DNA of 64,000 nucleotides, from assembly GCF_000003815.2 (NCBI RefSeq), contig NC_049996.1, positions 15,293,637-15,357,636 of the forward strand, in the 5' to 3' direction. Below, piece after piece: positions 1 through 10,050 of this stretch (its first letter is position 1; the number at the start of each line of letters is the position of its first letter). The position numbers and the translations under genes are program-made. The stretch comes from Branchiostoma floridae. Taxonomy: Eukaryota > Chordata > Leptocardii > Amphioxiformes > Branchiostomatidae. Under the pieces are notes generated by a model. That model did no database searches. It had not been told where the DNA came from and saw only the letters and a program-made list of their open reading frames with translations.

Positions 1-880
1 TTTGTATAGTCGTTTGTTTTAGTCAATCAAAATATGAATATCAAACAATGTACAAACCCTAGCAAGTCATAGTACATACTGATAGAGGAATATTTCCAAT
101 GTAGAGTTGGAACAAAGATGTTGAAATGTTTATCATCCCTATGTATTGAGATGGAAAATAAAAGACGGTACAGGGAGTGAAATATGTGTGTAATATAAAA
201 TTGATTCAACTTGGTGATTGAGCCACTATTGTGCTTGGTGACGTCATGTTGTTTCCATATTAATATTTGGCAGACAATTTCATGTTCAAGGACACAGGGA
301 GTAGCAGGTAAAATCAAATCCAACACCGGCTCGAAGTCTATCAGTTCCCTGAACTCCTTCATCCTATATCATACTGGCCTTTGACATATCTATCCTTGCG
401 AAATTATATATCTAATGCACAGAAATAACTTTGTATAAGAATAGTTACAAGGACAGTTGATACTCTCATGTATAGAAGAATAACTTTCCAGAATAGCTGC
501 CCAGACGACTTACATATTCAGAACAAAACAAAACAAGTGTTACATGAATATCAGTTAATATGTCAGTTAAATTCATGAAGGTCATTTTCAAGATGGAACT
601 TGATAAAGTTCTCTACTTGCGCTGAAGTAAAAAATATATGTTATGGTATAGTCTTGGTGGCATGACATTATTTGCATAAAGAAGGAGCTCTAACCTTGTC
701 CAGCACATTAACACGCCCCTTGCCCCTGTTGTTGTCGCAGGTTCTAAACTTAGCTCGCCAAAATTAGGCCAAAAACAGGACAACAACTTCATAAAATGGT
801 GTCATCATCACTTACTTCCTGTTTCCTGGCGGCCCTGTGCACTATGGGTAAATTGTAGTTTAAGGTCAAAGGGGAAATAA
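1..880. other. Non-coding, no gene recognised
   Basis: AT-rich sequence. A 111-codon open frame on the - strand (27-362) begins with a true ATG, but it resembles no family I know and its later half is low in coding character. It could hold the edge of a gene outside the window. Nothing else is recognised. Confidence 0.4.
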
Positions 881-884
881 TTTC

Positions 885-945
885 TGACGTCACTTCCGAA
901 ACGCCATGGCGTCACTTCCGGTTTCCCTGACGGATGAGAACAGGT
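885..945 (+). promoter_or_regulatory. Promoter-like CRE plus two ETS motifs
   Basis: A perfect palindromic CRE (TGACGTCA, 885-892) overlaps an ETS-type ACTTCCG (892-898). A second ACTTCCGG follows at 914-921. An ATG in fair context at 906 starts a short open segment ending in AACAG then gtgttt (near 942), which could be a first exon with a weak donor. CRE and ETS clusters of this type are typical of broadly active animal promoters. Its link to the kelch gene 9 kb downstream is inference; the phase of that 906 segment does not fit the candidate exon at 3,826 in the kelch frame, so it would have to be untranslated or belong elsewhere. Confidence 0.35.
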
Positions 946-1472
946 GTTTTGGTGAAGGGGTTTGTAATTCTGTACGTGAATTATGGTTATATTTAGTGAC
1001 TTGTGGACGCACGTCGTGTACATATGATCTTGTGTTATGCTGCCCTACGCTTAACCTTACATATTTCTGCGTGTGTGGGCCATACAACGCGCCCGATCGC
1101 GCCGAATCCGATTTCTGGAAAAATGCGCGATGCTAGCAAAAATATCGTGAAACGTCAGCGTAGCGTCACCCTCTGTATTAGTAGATCAGTAGAGCATCAG
1201 TAGAAGTAGGCAGTAAGCGGCGTGCGCGCGTGTGATCCTCTCCCCTCCTTCCCTTTTCTCGTACGGGACTCAGGTGAAACTACCCAACCATGCCAGGTGT
1301 GTTGGACCGTTACATCCTCAGTTTTACCTAAATCAAGTTGAACTTAACGTTCCCTACATGACAGTTGTGTTATGTTTACTAATGAACTGTTTGCAAGGCG
1401 CATTGCGACATATTTCCTTGTCATGGTCATCTATTTGACAAATTGTCACTTTTGAACTGCAAACAGAATTGA

Positions 1473-1486
1473 GTTGCCATGGTAAC
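1473..1486. promoter_or_regulatory. Perfect X-box (RFX site)
   Basis: The 14-mer GTTGCCATGGTAAC is a fully palindromic match to the RFX-factor X-box consensus. It lies about 550 bp downstream of the CRE/ETS cluster, inside a possible first intron. RFX sites of this quality often mark cilia-related or cell-cycle genes, but no such gene is visible here. Confidence 0.45.
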
Positions 1487-2010
1487 GGCATTGATACAAT
1501 AACACTAAATATGGTTGGTCAGGTTGCCCGCCTTGTTAGCTGTAAGTTGACAAGCCACTTACTACTGCAGTGACATTGCACTGTTGGGCGTCTGTTTTCG
1601 TCTTAGTGTGTGCGAGCACGTTTTCTGATGGTCTAAAACGATCATGTTTCCTGACCGTCCAGTTAATCCTTGCCACCATTATCCCTGGAACTCAAACCTC
1701 TGCTTGAAGTTGAAGAACCAATGCAATACTGCAAAAATGTTTCAGGTCATCAAGATCTGGAATACCAACTGGCAAAGTACAGTGGGTTCTCAGCGTGCAA
1801 AATACCCACTTGCACACTTGCACATTGCAACCACTTTTTGCTTGGTGCAACCTACTTCTAAGCTCAGGTTGCACATGGTGCAACTGAGATTTTTAGCCTC
1901 AGAACTCGATTTTGTTGTCAATTTACTTGATTTTTAGTTTGAAACAAACAAGCTTATAAGTAATTGATAGTAAAAGGTTGTGTATTTTTTTCAGAAATTA
2001 GTGAATTGTA

Positions 2011-2102
2011 GGTGGTGCAACTTGAAATTCAGTTGTGCAAGTAGCAACCTAGTTTTTGCCCCAGGTTGCACAGTGTGCAACCTGGCTCAGAAAAGTATTT
2101 TG
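2011..2102. repeat. Dispersed GTGCAACCT-type repeat, copy 1
   Basis: This stretch, with CAGGTTGCACAGTGTGCAAC and a following CTGGCT..AAAAGTATTTTG, recurs in diverged form at 9,939-10,005 just before the kelch gene. Shorter related pieces occur near 1,795-1,890. It opens spurious reading frames on both strands. Confidence 0.6.
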
Positions 2103-2362
2103 TACACTGGTTCTGTACCAAAATCCTATAATAGCCACAAAGCTGAAAAATCTTACTCTGGAAAATGCTGAAACTTTTGTGTAAAATGTATTAATTTACG
2201 GCATGGACATTGAAATCATGCAGTGCCAATGTTTTGTGTGATTTGAGATTTTTTTCCTGAATTGTTGATCTGTGCCTAAAAACCCCAAACCTCTGAACCA
2301 GTCTTGTACCTGATGGTGATACAGGTGATTACTAGTAATAAGTATAAGATATGTACTGATAT

Positions 2363-2705
2363 CAGGGCTCTAGCCAGCGTCCGTTTTCCCGTCAATTGAC
2401 GGAACTTCGCTGCTTGTGACAGAAATTTTTTAAAACCAATCCGTCAACCTTGGCGGACAAAAATTCTTCGTGGTAGCTACAGGCGGCTTGGGGACGCCAT
2501 CCACGGCCGTAAAAGCAACACACTGTTTGTTTTGCCATTGTTGTTATTGTCGACGAAGTGTGTCGGCGCCCTTTAGCATACGATAATCTCATTAAAAACC
2601 CGTTTTTTCAAGGTCTCAGTTCCGTCTTTCTAACTTAATTTTTGCGGTTTTCGCGACAATGGCAATTGGCTGACGGAAAAAAATATCGAGCTGGCTAGAG
2701 CCCTG
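2363..2705. mobile_element. hAT-like MITE, copy A (343 bp)
   Basis: Ends are CAGGGCTCTAGCCAGC and its inverted counterpart GCTGG.TAGAGCCCTG. A perfect 8-bp duplication ACTGATAT flanks it (2355-2362 and 2706-2713). The CAGGG terminus and the 8-bp duplication are hallmarks of hAT transposons. No transposase is encoded. A second copy in the opposite orientation lies at 16,742-17,082, so the two bracket the kelch gene. Confidence 0.85.
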
Positions 2706-3452
2706 ACTGATATGAACCTGGTATTATATAATTTGAAGGCCACTCTGAGGTTACAGGTTAATAATGTATATAACTGTAACAGCATCTCTTCTTCTCTTAT
2801 ATAATAAATAATATAATATTGGGTTATAACTTATATACAAATGTATAAGACCATTTGTCATTTCTATTGTTTCAACAATCTCTTTTAAATGATGCAAGTA
2901 GGCCTGCCATGACTTAACTTGAATCTCGCCTGCTAGCCCAAAGAGTTTTCTAGAACCATCACACAACCATTGTGTTTATTTGTATAGCTATTGAAAAACA
3001 GGGTCATTCCAGGACACACTGTCTCGTAAAGTCTATTAAAGAGTTGGCTCTATGTCACCAATGCAACAGAAATGATTGAGATGACAGAAAAATGATGATA
3101 GAGCTATACTAGAGATGGTCACAGTCTGGTGATACTACTTTATTTACAGAATTTGATCGTATAATTATAGTTAATTATAATTATAATTTTGATAATACCA
3201 AATTCTAAAAATATATATATGTGTTTCCCTTCAATGTAGCACTAAAAAAATCCTAAATTCAGTATACCTATCTCCCTTCTTTAGCCTATTAAAGCACTTC
3301 CTTTAATTTGTATATTATTAATTTGTACATTAATTATTCAGTATTTGAAATTATTTCAATCTCTCATGAGCGACACAATAGGAAAATAGATCAGCTTTTA
3401 CTCTTTATCTGAAATCTAACATGACTGTTTATTGTTTTAAAATCTACTAACA

Positions 3453-3571
3453 AGCTGGCCTGGATGCCAGATTCCCAATCCGATCTCAATACAATTGTAA
3501 TATTTATGGTGTTTATCAGGCTGTGGAGTTGGCCTGTGTCCGCCCTGGAAACAGTCTGGCATCCAGGCTAG
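3453..3571. mobile_element. Small palindromic MITE
   Basis: Inverted termini GCCTGGATGCCAGA and TCTGGCATCCAGGC enclose about 90 bp. The flanks share TACTAAC, but the exact target-site duplication cannot be fixed. Confidence 0.6.
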
Positions 3572-3825
3572 TACTAACCAACAGGGGTCATTCATAAAGC
3601 TGTGTTCAGCTTGTTTTGACTATATCACAACCTATAAACCTACAGTAGTTCCTAGTTTCCATAGTTACCATTTGTCCCACACACATGTGAGCTCTTCGAG
3701 GAACAGATGGCAAAGACATACCCCCACTTTGTGTTCCCTATATGATAAATAGCATTCCATAAAAAGCAATCAGGGGCGTGTTAGATGATGATCGTTAATT
3801 TCTCCACCCGCTGTGTCCATTTCAG

Positions 3826-3891
3826 CCATCCGTGGGATCCGTCGGTTCTACAGTTACCTGGGACGGTGGGTGCGCCCGTACGAGAAAGATG
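3826..3891 (+). CDS. Candidate exon upstream of the kelch gene
   Basis: This is a 66-bp GC-rich island in AT-rich sequence. It has a pyrimidine-rich acceptor (ttctccacccgctgtgtccatttcag) and a strong donor (G then gtgagt). All three frames are open, so the frame is not certain. Read as CC + 21 codons + G it gives IRGIRRFYSYLGRWVRPYEK and D. That phase joins the acceptor at 10,042 and continues in frame into the kelch gene start. It may therefore be an upstream coding or 5' UTR exon of that gene, or an exon of another gene. No upstream partner exon ending in the required phase was found. Confidence 0.4.
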
Positions 3892-3975
3892 GTGAGTTTC
3901 GCCTTTTGTTCAAACTAATCATATATATTGAACAGGTTTTAACTTGAAAGTTCACATGTGTTGGTAGAAGTCATT

Positions 3976-4114
3976 CTTGAACTAGTTTAACTGCAATATC
4001 CTGCACAAAAATTGGACTATCCCACATTTTTGACTGACAAAGACTGGTAATGTTCAGTCCAAGAATTAAATGACTCCAATTTTTGTGTTGGATATTACAG
4101 TTAAACTAGTTCAT
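3976..4114. mobile_element. Palindromic MITE remnant
   Basis: Inverted repeats begin CTTGAACTAGTTTAACTG and end CAGTTAAACTAGTTCATG, with internal pairing of the AAAAATTGGA and CCAATTTTT arms. No clear target-site duplication is seen. Confidence 0.6.
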
Positions 4115-4382
4115 GCATGGAACAAGAGTTGACAACTCTTGTTCTTTTTTTGCACGATTTAGATAGTAGTTTTAAGCAATTGAAAGATGTGACATTACAA
4201 AGGTATTACTGTAGATGACTAATTGACTAAAACTGGCTGTAATTTTTAGGAAAATGCTATGTCTGCATTGATCTCATTCAGTAAGTTTGTCCACTTGATA
4301 TCTGGAACATAACTCATGAACTGACATTGCAGGTGTATGACTGGTTGGTTGGGAGAAGTTCATTTTGAATTTGAGAGCAATA

Positions 4383-4590
4383 TTGTTGTACGATTTGATC
4401 GTAGCTTCCTTGAAGTGTTGAGCTAAATATTTTGTTGCTGTACAATTTGATCGTAGCTTCCTTGAAGTGTTGAGCTAAATATTTCGTTGTTGTACAATTT
4501 GATCGTAGCTTCCTTGAAGTGTTGAGCTAAATATTTCGTTGTTGTACAATTTGATCGTAGCTTCCTTGAAGTGTTGAGCTAAATGTTTGA
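4383..4590. repeat. 52-bp tandem repeat, four copies
   Basis: The unit carrying TTTGATCGTAGCTTCCTTGA recurs at 4397, 4449, 4501 and 4553, a constant 52-bp step with only a few substitutions. Confidence 0.9.
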
Positions 4591-4910
4591 TTTATAGCAT
4601 ACTGTACTGTGGTAGTACAGTCATTATGACATACTTTTCAGGGACATGTAACGCAATTCCTCTTGTAGATAGGGCAATGACACCGGGACATAATTATAGA
4701 ACCATGTAGGAAATTGCACATAGATTAAGAGGTCAAGCTGAGTCATAAATTGCAAGGGAATGTTTTGCATACCTTGCATGATTCAGAAATGCTTTGAAGT
4801 GGAAATCTTAGCCTGGAATCTGTCCTGTTCATTCCTCTGATCGCTTTCCCGACAAATAGTCTGTTTGTTTGTGTTCCATATCCGGTAAACCACCTCATGG
4901 TGTAGCACAC

Positions 4911-5028
4911 TAGCCTGAGTACCATCCTCCGTAGTGACTGCTGGCTCACTACTTTTGCTTGCTAACTCTGTGGTTAGCAAGCGAAAGTAGTGAGCCAGCG
5001 GACACTACGGAGGATGGTACTCAGGCTA
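4911..5028. mobile_element. Palindromic MITE, 9-bp TSD (group element 1)
   Basis: A near-perfect hairpin whose ends are TAGCCTGAGTACCATCC and GGATGGTACTCAGGCTA. A perfect 9-bp duplication GTAGCACAC flanks it (4902-4910 and 5029-5037). It is the same subfamily as 14,334-14,438. Confidence 0.85.
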
Positions 5029-5089
5029 GTAGCACACAGAATGTACTGAACAGTACAAGCTGTATATCTGGTAAACCACTACCCTAGCC

Positions 5090-5241
5090 TGGATATCAGA
5101 GTACAACTTAGCCGGCTAAGGGAATTACGCCTTCACGCAGTATCTCCCGTATCGCGTATCTCCCCGGGCCGGCTAATTTATGTTGCTAGCGGCCCGGGAA
5201 AGAACCGTAGCCGCGAGCGCTGTTCTCTGGATACCAGGGTA
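5090..5241. mobile_element. Palindromic MITE, 9-bp TSD (group element 2)
   Basis: Termini are TACCCTAGCCTGGATATC and GGATACCAGGGTA. A perfect 9-bp duplication GTAAACCAC lies at 5081-5089 and 5242-5250. It contains nested GCCGGCTAA palindromes. Confidence 0.8.
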
Positions 5242-5334
5242 GTAAACCACCACATGGATTAACCATACCATCCTTGGTGTAGCACAACATGTCCCGTGTT
5301 GTACTGAACAGTACAAGCTGCATATACAGACAGA

Positions 5335-5830
5335 TTTATGTGAACCACTCACACCGGGAAGGACCCCTACTCTTTCCGATAAGTGCAGTGGGCTCTTCAA
5401 CATGCTCGAGGTGTGGCTGTCCTCAAACACGGGACTTCCATTTAACTACCCTGGGAGCCAGACAGGACCGGGTAGCTAGCGATATAGCTAGCGAGTTTTG
5501 TTCGGGGAGCCAAGGCAGCCAGCCTGCCGACCTCACATTAGCGCTCCGGGGGAGTTTAAGCCCGAAGGAGTTATCGCTACGGGGTAAAGGGCGGATGGAC
5601 CTAATCGGGCTTAAACTCCCCAGGGCGCTAATAGGAGCTTGGTGGATATGACTGTCTTGGGCTACCGATAAACTGTCCTAGCTGCCCAACCCCGGATGGC
5701 TCCCAGGGTACCATTTAACATTCTACCAGGGGGACATCCCTAACCAAAGATAGGTACTCATTTTCACCTGAGTGAAGTGAGGAAATTTGCGTCAAGTGCC
5801 TTTCCCAAGGGTACAGTGTTGAAGCATATT
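5335..5830. repeat. Dispersed repeat, interrupted by a MITE
   Basis: The text beginning GAACCACTCACACCG, then GTGTGGCTGTCCTC.AACACGGGAC, then the CAAGTGCCTTTCCCAAGGG tail, recurs with divergence at 15,345-15,610, 19,320-19,440 and 34,150-34,300. The tail alone recurs at 6,680-6,790 and 11,825-11,935. The tail ends in a tRNA-like or SINE-like sequence (GGGGCTCAAACTCATGACC). No coding sequence is present. Confidence 0.65.
5447..5710. mobile_element. MITE, 9-bp TSD, with empty site in window (element 3)
   Basis: Ends are TACCCTGGGAGCCA and TGGCTCCCAGGGTA. A perfect 9-bp duplication CCATTTAAC lies at 5438-5446 and 5711-5719. It interrupts the dispersed repeat. The corresponding copy near 19,405 reads straight through CCATTTAAC once, which is the pre-insertion site. 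An internal inverted pair GGGGAGTTTAAGCCCG and CGGGCTTAAACTCCCC is also present. Confidence 0.9.
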
Positions 5831-5897
5831 GGGGCTCAAACTCATGACCTATGGGATTTTAGCCGAACACCCCAATGTTATGTACATACATAATGCT

Positions 5898-6110
5898 GGT
5901 TCACCTATATCCGGGGGTAACCTATATTCGTTGCCTGTAAGAAAAATCGTATTTAGGGATATGAACTCGACGGAACGTAGTTTCAAATCAGAACATTTTG
6001 AAAATATTGTAAATTTGAAACCAATGTCAGCAGACTTAATACTCCTAAGTGTGCTGTTTTTAAAGACAACGGATAAAGGACCGGAGGTCGGGACTAGGCT
6101 ATTGCATATT
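5898..6110. repeat. Degenerate copy of the 8,301-8,498 element
   Basis: It shares GGTTCACCTATATCCG, GGGTAACCTATAT and TTTTGAAAATATTG with the element at 8,301-8,498. The right end is decayed. Confidence 0.55.
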
Positions 6111-6362
6111 TCACAGTACTAGTAACATGATGACGTCTGGCACACTTTTGGCCCTTATATCAATAATCATTTCCCATTTCTCAGAAGGGGTGCAACAGGA
6201 ATCCAACTTCCGAATGCCTTCTCCAACCCAGTTACAATGCCACAACAGAGGGCTGTGCAACTCAGAGTCAGTCAGAGCTCTTGTTTATATTTTAGGCAAA
6301 CATTCATTACACAAACGCCAATTGATCCTCTATTACCAGGTGCCGGACAGAGCAGGGAAGTG

Positions 6363-6499
6363 TACTCTACAAGCAGAGGTTAGGCTCTGGCTGTTTTAGC
6401 CTGCGAGACATCAAGAAAACAGTACAAAACAGAAAGCCCGATAGAAACGCCTACAAAACGTCAAAAAACAGCCAGAGCCTAACCTCTGCTTAGAGAGTA
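6363..6499. mobile_element. MITE of the CTCCAAGCAGAGG family
   Basis: Termini are TACTCTACAAGCAGAGGTTA and its inverse TAACCTCTGCTTAGAGAGTA, continuing inward as GGCTCTGGCTGTTTT. No target-site duplication was found. Relatives lie at 26,199, 48,450 and 55,480. Confidence 0.75.
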
Positions 6500-6816
6500 A
6501 TTATAATAAGCGAAGCTATCGGAGGTGCAAACAGGAGCTAGAGTAGGGTGGATTAGGGTAAATGTACTCTCATGGCCTTTTTAAGGCCAGAGAGGTAACT
6601 ACTCAGATTGTTATGTCTAAGGTCACAATATTGGAAGGCGGAGCCCATCCCTCTTCTCCTCCCACCCCAACTGAAGTCATGTACCCATTTTTACACCAGG
6701 ATGGAGTGAGGAAAGTCATGTATATAAAGTGCCTTTCCCAAAGGGCACAAGATTGGTTGGGACAGGATTCAAATCCAGAACCCAGTTTTGGGACAAACCA
6801 CACGGCCCCACAAAGA

Positions 6817-7240
6817 TAGCCTGGGTACCATCCGGATAGTAGTTCGCTCCTGTGTTCGCTTCTGCTATCCATCTGGAGATGTGCGCATTCAAAACGTTTG
6901 GCGATAACGTCAGTTAATGAGCGAATCTAGGAATAGGTTCCAGAGCGCTTGTTCGATGACAACAGGCCTCCCACGAGCGGGCGGAGGGCTTGTCCGGTGT
7001 TGGAACGTCTGTTCGAACGAGCACTTGAATCCATTCCATAATTCGCTCATATGTGGGGACCAATCAGCGCGTGCATCCACTTTTTGTACGATTCCAGACG
7101 TTTAGATGGTCGGCGTTCCCAGACGGAAACACAGTGAAGCGACTGTATATAGTGTATAATGAATGTCAGAGCTAGAAGGGACTGTATATAGTATATAATG
7201 AACGCCGGAGGGAACTACTTTCCGGATGGTACCCAGGCTA
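6817..7240. mobile_element. Larger MITE, 9-bp TSD (group element 4, 424 bp)
   Basis: Termini are TAGCCTGGGTACCATCCGGA and TCCGGATGGTACCCAGGCTA. A perfect 9-bp duplication CCACAAAGA lies at 6808-6816 and 7241-7249. The inside contains a local tandem duplication of GACTGTATATAGT.TATAATGAA (about 7,140-7,205). It is non-coding. Confidence 0.85.
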
Positions 7241-7837
7241 CCACAAAGATGGATGTGGGGTTAATATAATCAGGGCGCTCCTTAGATTAGTATGTTATTG
7301 TTGGACGAGCGAACGCACGGATCGTCACGGAGGGCTGTCAATCACAGAGCGCAGCGTGCCCGGCACTAACCCCTCCCCCTATATAGCATGCTTGTATCAA
7401 CAGGGATCAAGTCATTGCGTTCCACAATGCCACCTCCCATCTAATTATATATCAAATGTTGTGAACAACTATTGGACATGTTTTAGACATGAGATTGCGA
7501 TGTTTGCTTTTGCGTCCAAATCTCAAAATGATTTTCACAATACAGAATAAATCATTTAACAAACAATGAGAAATTATCTTTCGTAAAACATCTGTTCGAG
7601 CTATAACTCAGTGACCACAGGTTGGTATGCTGCCTATGCGCTGTCATGACTGGAAATAGAACTTATAGGAGGGGCAGGGGAGTGAACATGTATATCTGTC
7701 ACAGATGTTGTCCTTAGTTCACACATTTACAGTTGTACTGTAATATGTAATACTAGCACAGGGGGTAAAGGGCTTGCTTGCATTTCTAATTATATTCAAC
7801 AATAATAGAATCATTCAATGAACGTGTTTGCAGCAAA

Positions 7838-8048
7838 TACTGTAAATGCATTTAAGTTCGCGGGGATTTAATTTCGCGGTAGCGGGAAAATGGACTTTCG
7901 CGGTGGTTTTAATTTCGCGGTAGCACCATGCACTGTAGTCTCTTACTGTTATGAAAAAATGTTTGCGGTGGTTTTAAATTCGCGGTGCAGCGGCCGCTGC
8001 GAAAACCGCGAACATTAATCCACCACGAACATTTCTGCATTTACAGTA
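7838..8048. mobile_element. MITE with TACTGTAAATGC ends
   Basis: Inverted termini TACTGTAAATGC and GCATTTACAGTA flank a core rich in repeated AATTTCGCGGT and GTTCGCG motifs, partly palindromic around GCGGCCGC. Confidence 0.75.
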
Positions 8049-8300
8049 TTACCCTTCTCCTGTTATAGAACATCTTGCCTTCAAAGAATTATGCTTGGCT
8101 CAGGATTTTTCTGATGTTCAATAGCAGGACAACATTTCTTGTCTATTTCGCGTAAAGACATAATGCTAGACTCTACTAGTAAAACAATGGCTTAGAATGA
8201 ACAGATGAATGAATGAATGTCAGCAATTTGGTATAAAACTATTTGACTTTTGATGCTTTCATACTCATCAATTTTGGTATTTAGCTCATTTGTGTAACGT

Positions 8301-8498
8301 TAGTTCACCTTTATCCGCGGGGTAACCTATATCCATTGTGTTGCTAAACACGGTATCCAAGGATATCAAGTCGATGGACGGTAGTTTCCAATTGTACTAT
8401 TTTCAAAATATTGCAGTTTGAAACCATCTGTCGACTTTATATCCCAAGTAAATTTAAAAAGAACGGATAAAGGTTACCCTACGGATAAAGATGAACTA
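8301..8498. mobile_element. MITE with TAGTTCACCTTTATCCG ends
   Basis: Termini are TAGTTCACCTTTATCCG and CGGATAAAGATGAACTA. A second internal pair GGTAACCT and AGGTTACC and the GTTTCCA/GTTTGAAAC arms make the element largely palindromic. The target-site duplication is unclear. Confidence 0.7.
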
Positions 8499-8499
8499 G

Positions 8500-9900
8500 C
8501 GTTATGTGTCTTGAATAATCTTGCTATATAGTATTGTTGAATATGATGACAGACAATGTTGTATCTAAGTGTCGTATAAGTACATGTATTGACAGAATGT
8601 TGTCTTCTAGAAGGGACAATACAAACCCTACTATCCCCCCAGATGCCACACCACAGTTCTCTCTCAACCAAGATATTTTTACACCATAAACAGAACTCAA
8701 AGCATATCTGCTTTAGTGCAGCACTTGTCCATGGTATTGGCCCAGCGGGGTCCATCCTAAACTTGGAAACAACTCTACTTGACCTTGAACTTTCCCAGCA
8801 GGCTTCAGTCTAAAGGTCGTTCCACCCTCATTCTCACTTTGTGTGCCGTCGGAACAAGACTGGAGTGTAGAATTCGCGGTGTCACATTTTGCCCATCTTA
8901 TCCCTTATTAAAACAAGCTATTTGCTCCAAACATACTACTTTTAGTGATGTAGTTAAACCCAATCCAACATCAAACAGTAGGATTGACTTATATTTTGGT
9001 AGCATAGCCATCGCCCACTTTTACACTAGACTCAATGTTCACTGTACAGTGTTGTTCGTTTAGTACGTTTGTACGGTCGTTTGTACCTAGAGAAAATCCT
9101 GTCTGCTTTGGGTTATTGTTTCTCGTTCCTAACTCATTAGATATGGGTGGTAAGTAAACGTCTTTCTAAATTATTTTCTCTTTCAAAGTAAATGTTCTGA
9201 TCATTTATTACAAAGTAAGTTTGATCTACTATATGCCATTGAGTTGCAATATTCAGAAATTCCAAATTTGATGCTGTTGTACCATTGTACCATACGAAGG
9301 ACTTTGTTTTGGTCCAATATCAATGTACTGGATTACTTCAGCACATAAATGTATTGTTCATCTTCTGGGCTTAGATGAATACTTGCTGATAGAACTAAAA
9401 GAATTGACTAAATGGAAATGTTTGGCACAATTTTTTTCTTATTTCCAGTTTTGGCTCCAAAATCCTACAACAGGGGCCTCAGAAATAGTTCCTTCACAGC
9501 CTATTTTTTAACTGATACAAAGGATAAACACATTTCTATACCAGTATACTTAAATGATCTACCAGTGCTGGTAATACCCACTTGCAAAATTTTTTTCTCA
9601 AGGGATATTTCCAGTTTTGGCTCCAATATCCTACAACAGGGGCCTTAGAAATAGTTCCTTTACAGCTTATTATTCAACTATTCACATCTACCTGGTGCAA
9701 CTTAATTTTAAACCCGGGTAGCGAAATTTTGCAGTTGGAACACTGATTTCCCCCTACGTAGGTGCATAAGCTTTTGTATCTATTCCTTGGTAAGATAAAA
9801 CAAGTCATATTATTAAGTTAGTTACATGTAACTGGAAGAAAAGATGATGTATGATAAGTAGCTGCTTTGAAGAAAGTAATAGCTGGGAAGTGGGGAAACC
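8500..9900. other. Non-coding with a local duplication
   Basis: AT-rich. A direct duplication of the TTTCCAGTTTTGGCTCCAA segment through CAACAGGGGCCT.AGAAATAG lies at about 9,436-9,512 and 9,605-9,680. No gene was recognised; short open frames here look like chance frames. Confidence 0.5.
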
Positions 9901-10050
9901 TTGAAATGTTGATTGTGCAACCAAGGAGGTTATACTGAGGATTGGTGCAACCTAGCTTTAGACTCAGGTTGCCGCCTGAGCAACCTGGCTGAAAAAAGTA
10001 TTTTGAGCACTATTTACAATATGTTGTTTTTAATGTCCACAGCCCCAAAG

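Noticed and set aside
27-362. 111-codon - strand ORF as a gene
   Set aside because: It has an ATG start but no recognisable domain. The downstream half is compositionally random, and no splice context could be confirmed.
9913-10050. Extension of the kelch reading frame upstream of the ATG at 10,051
   Set aside because: It starts without an ATG, overlaps a dispersed repeat, and an acceptor-like AG at 10,041-10,042 precedes the better ATG.
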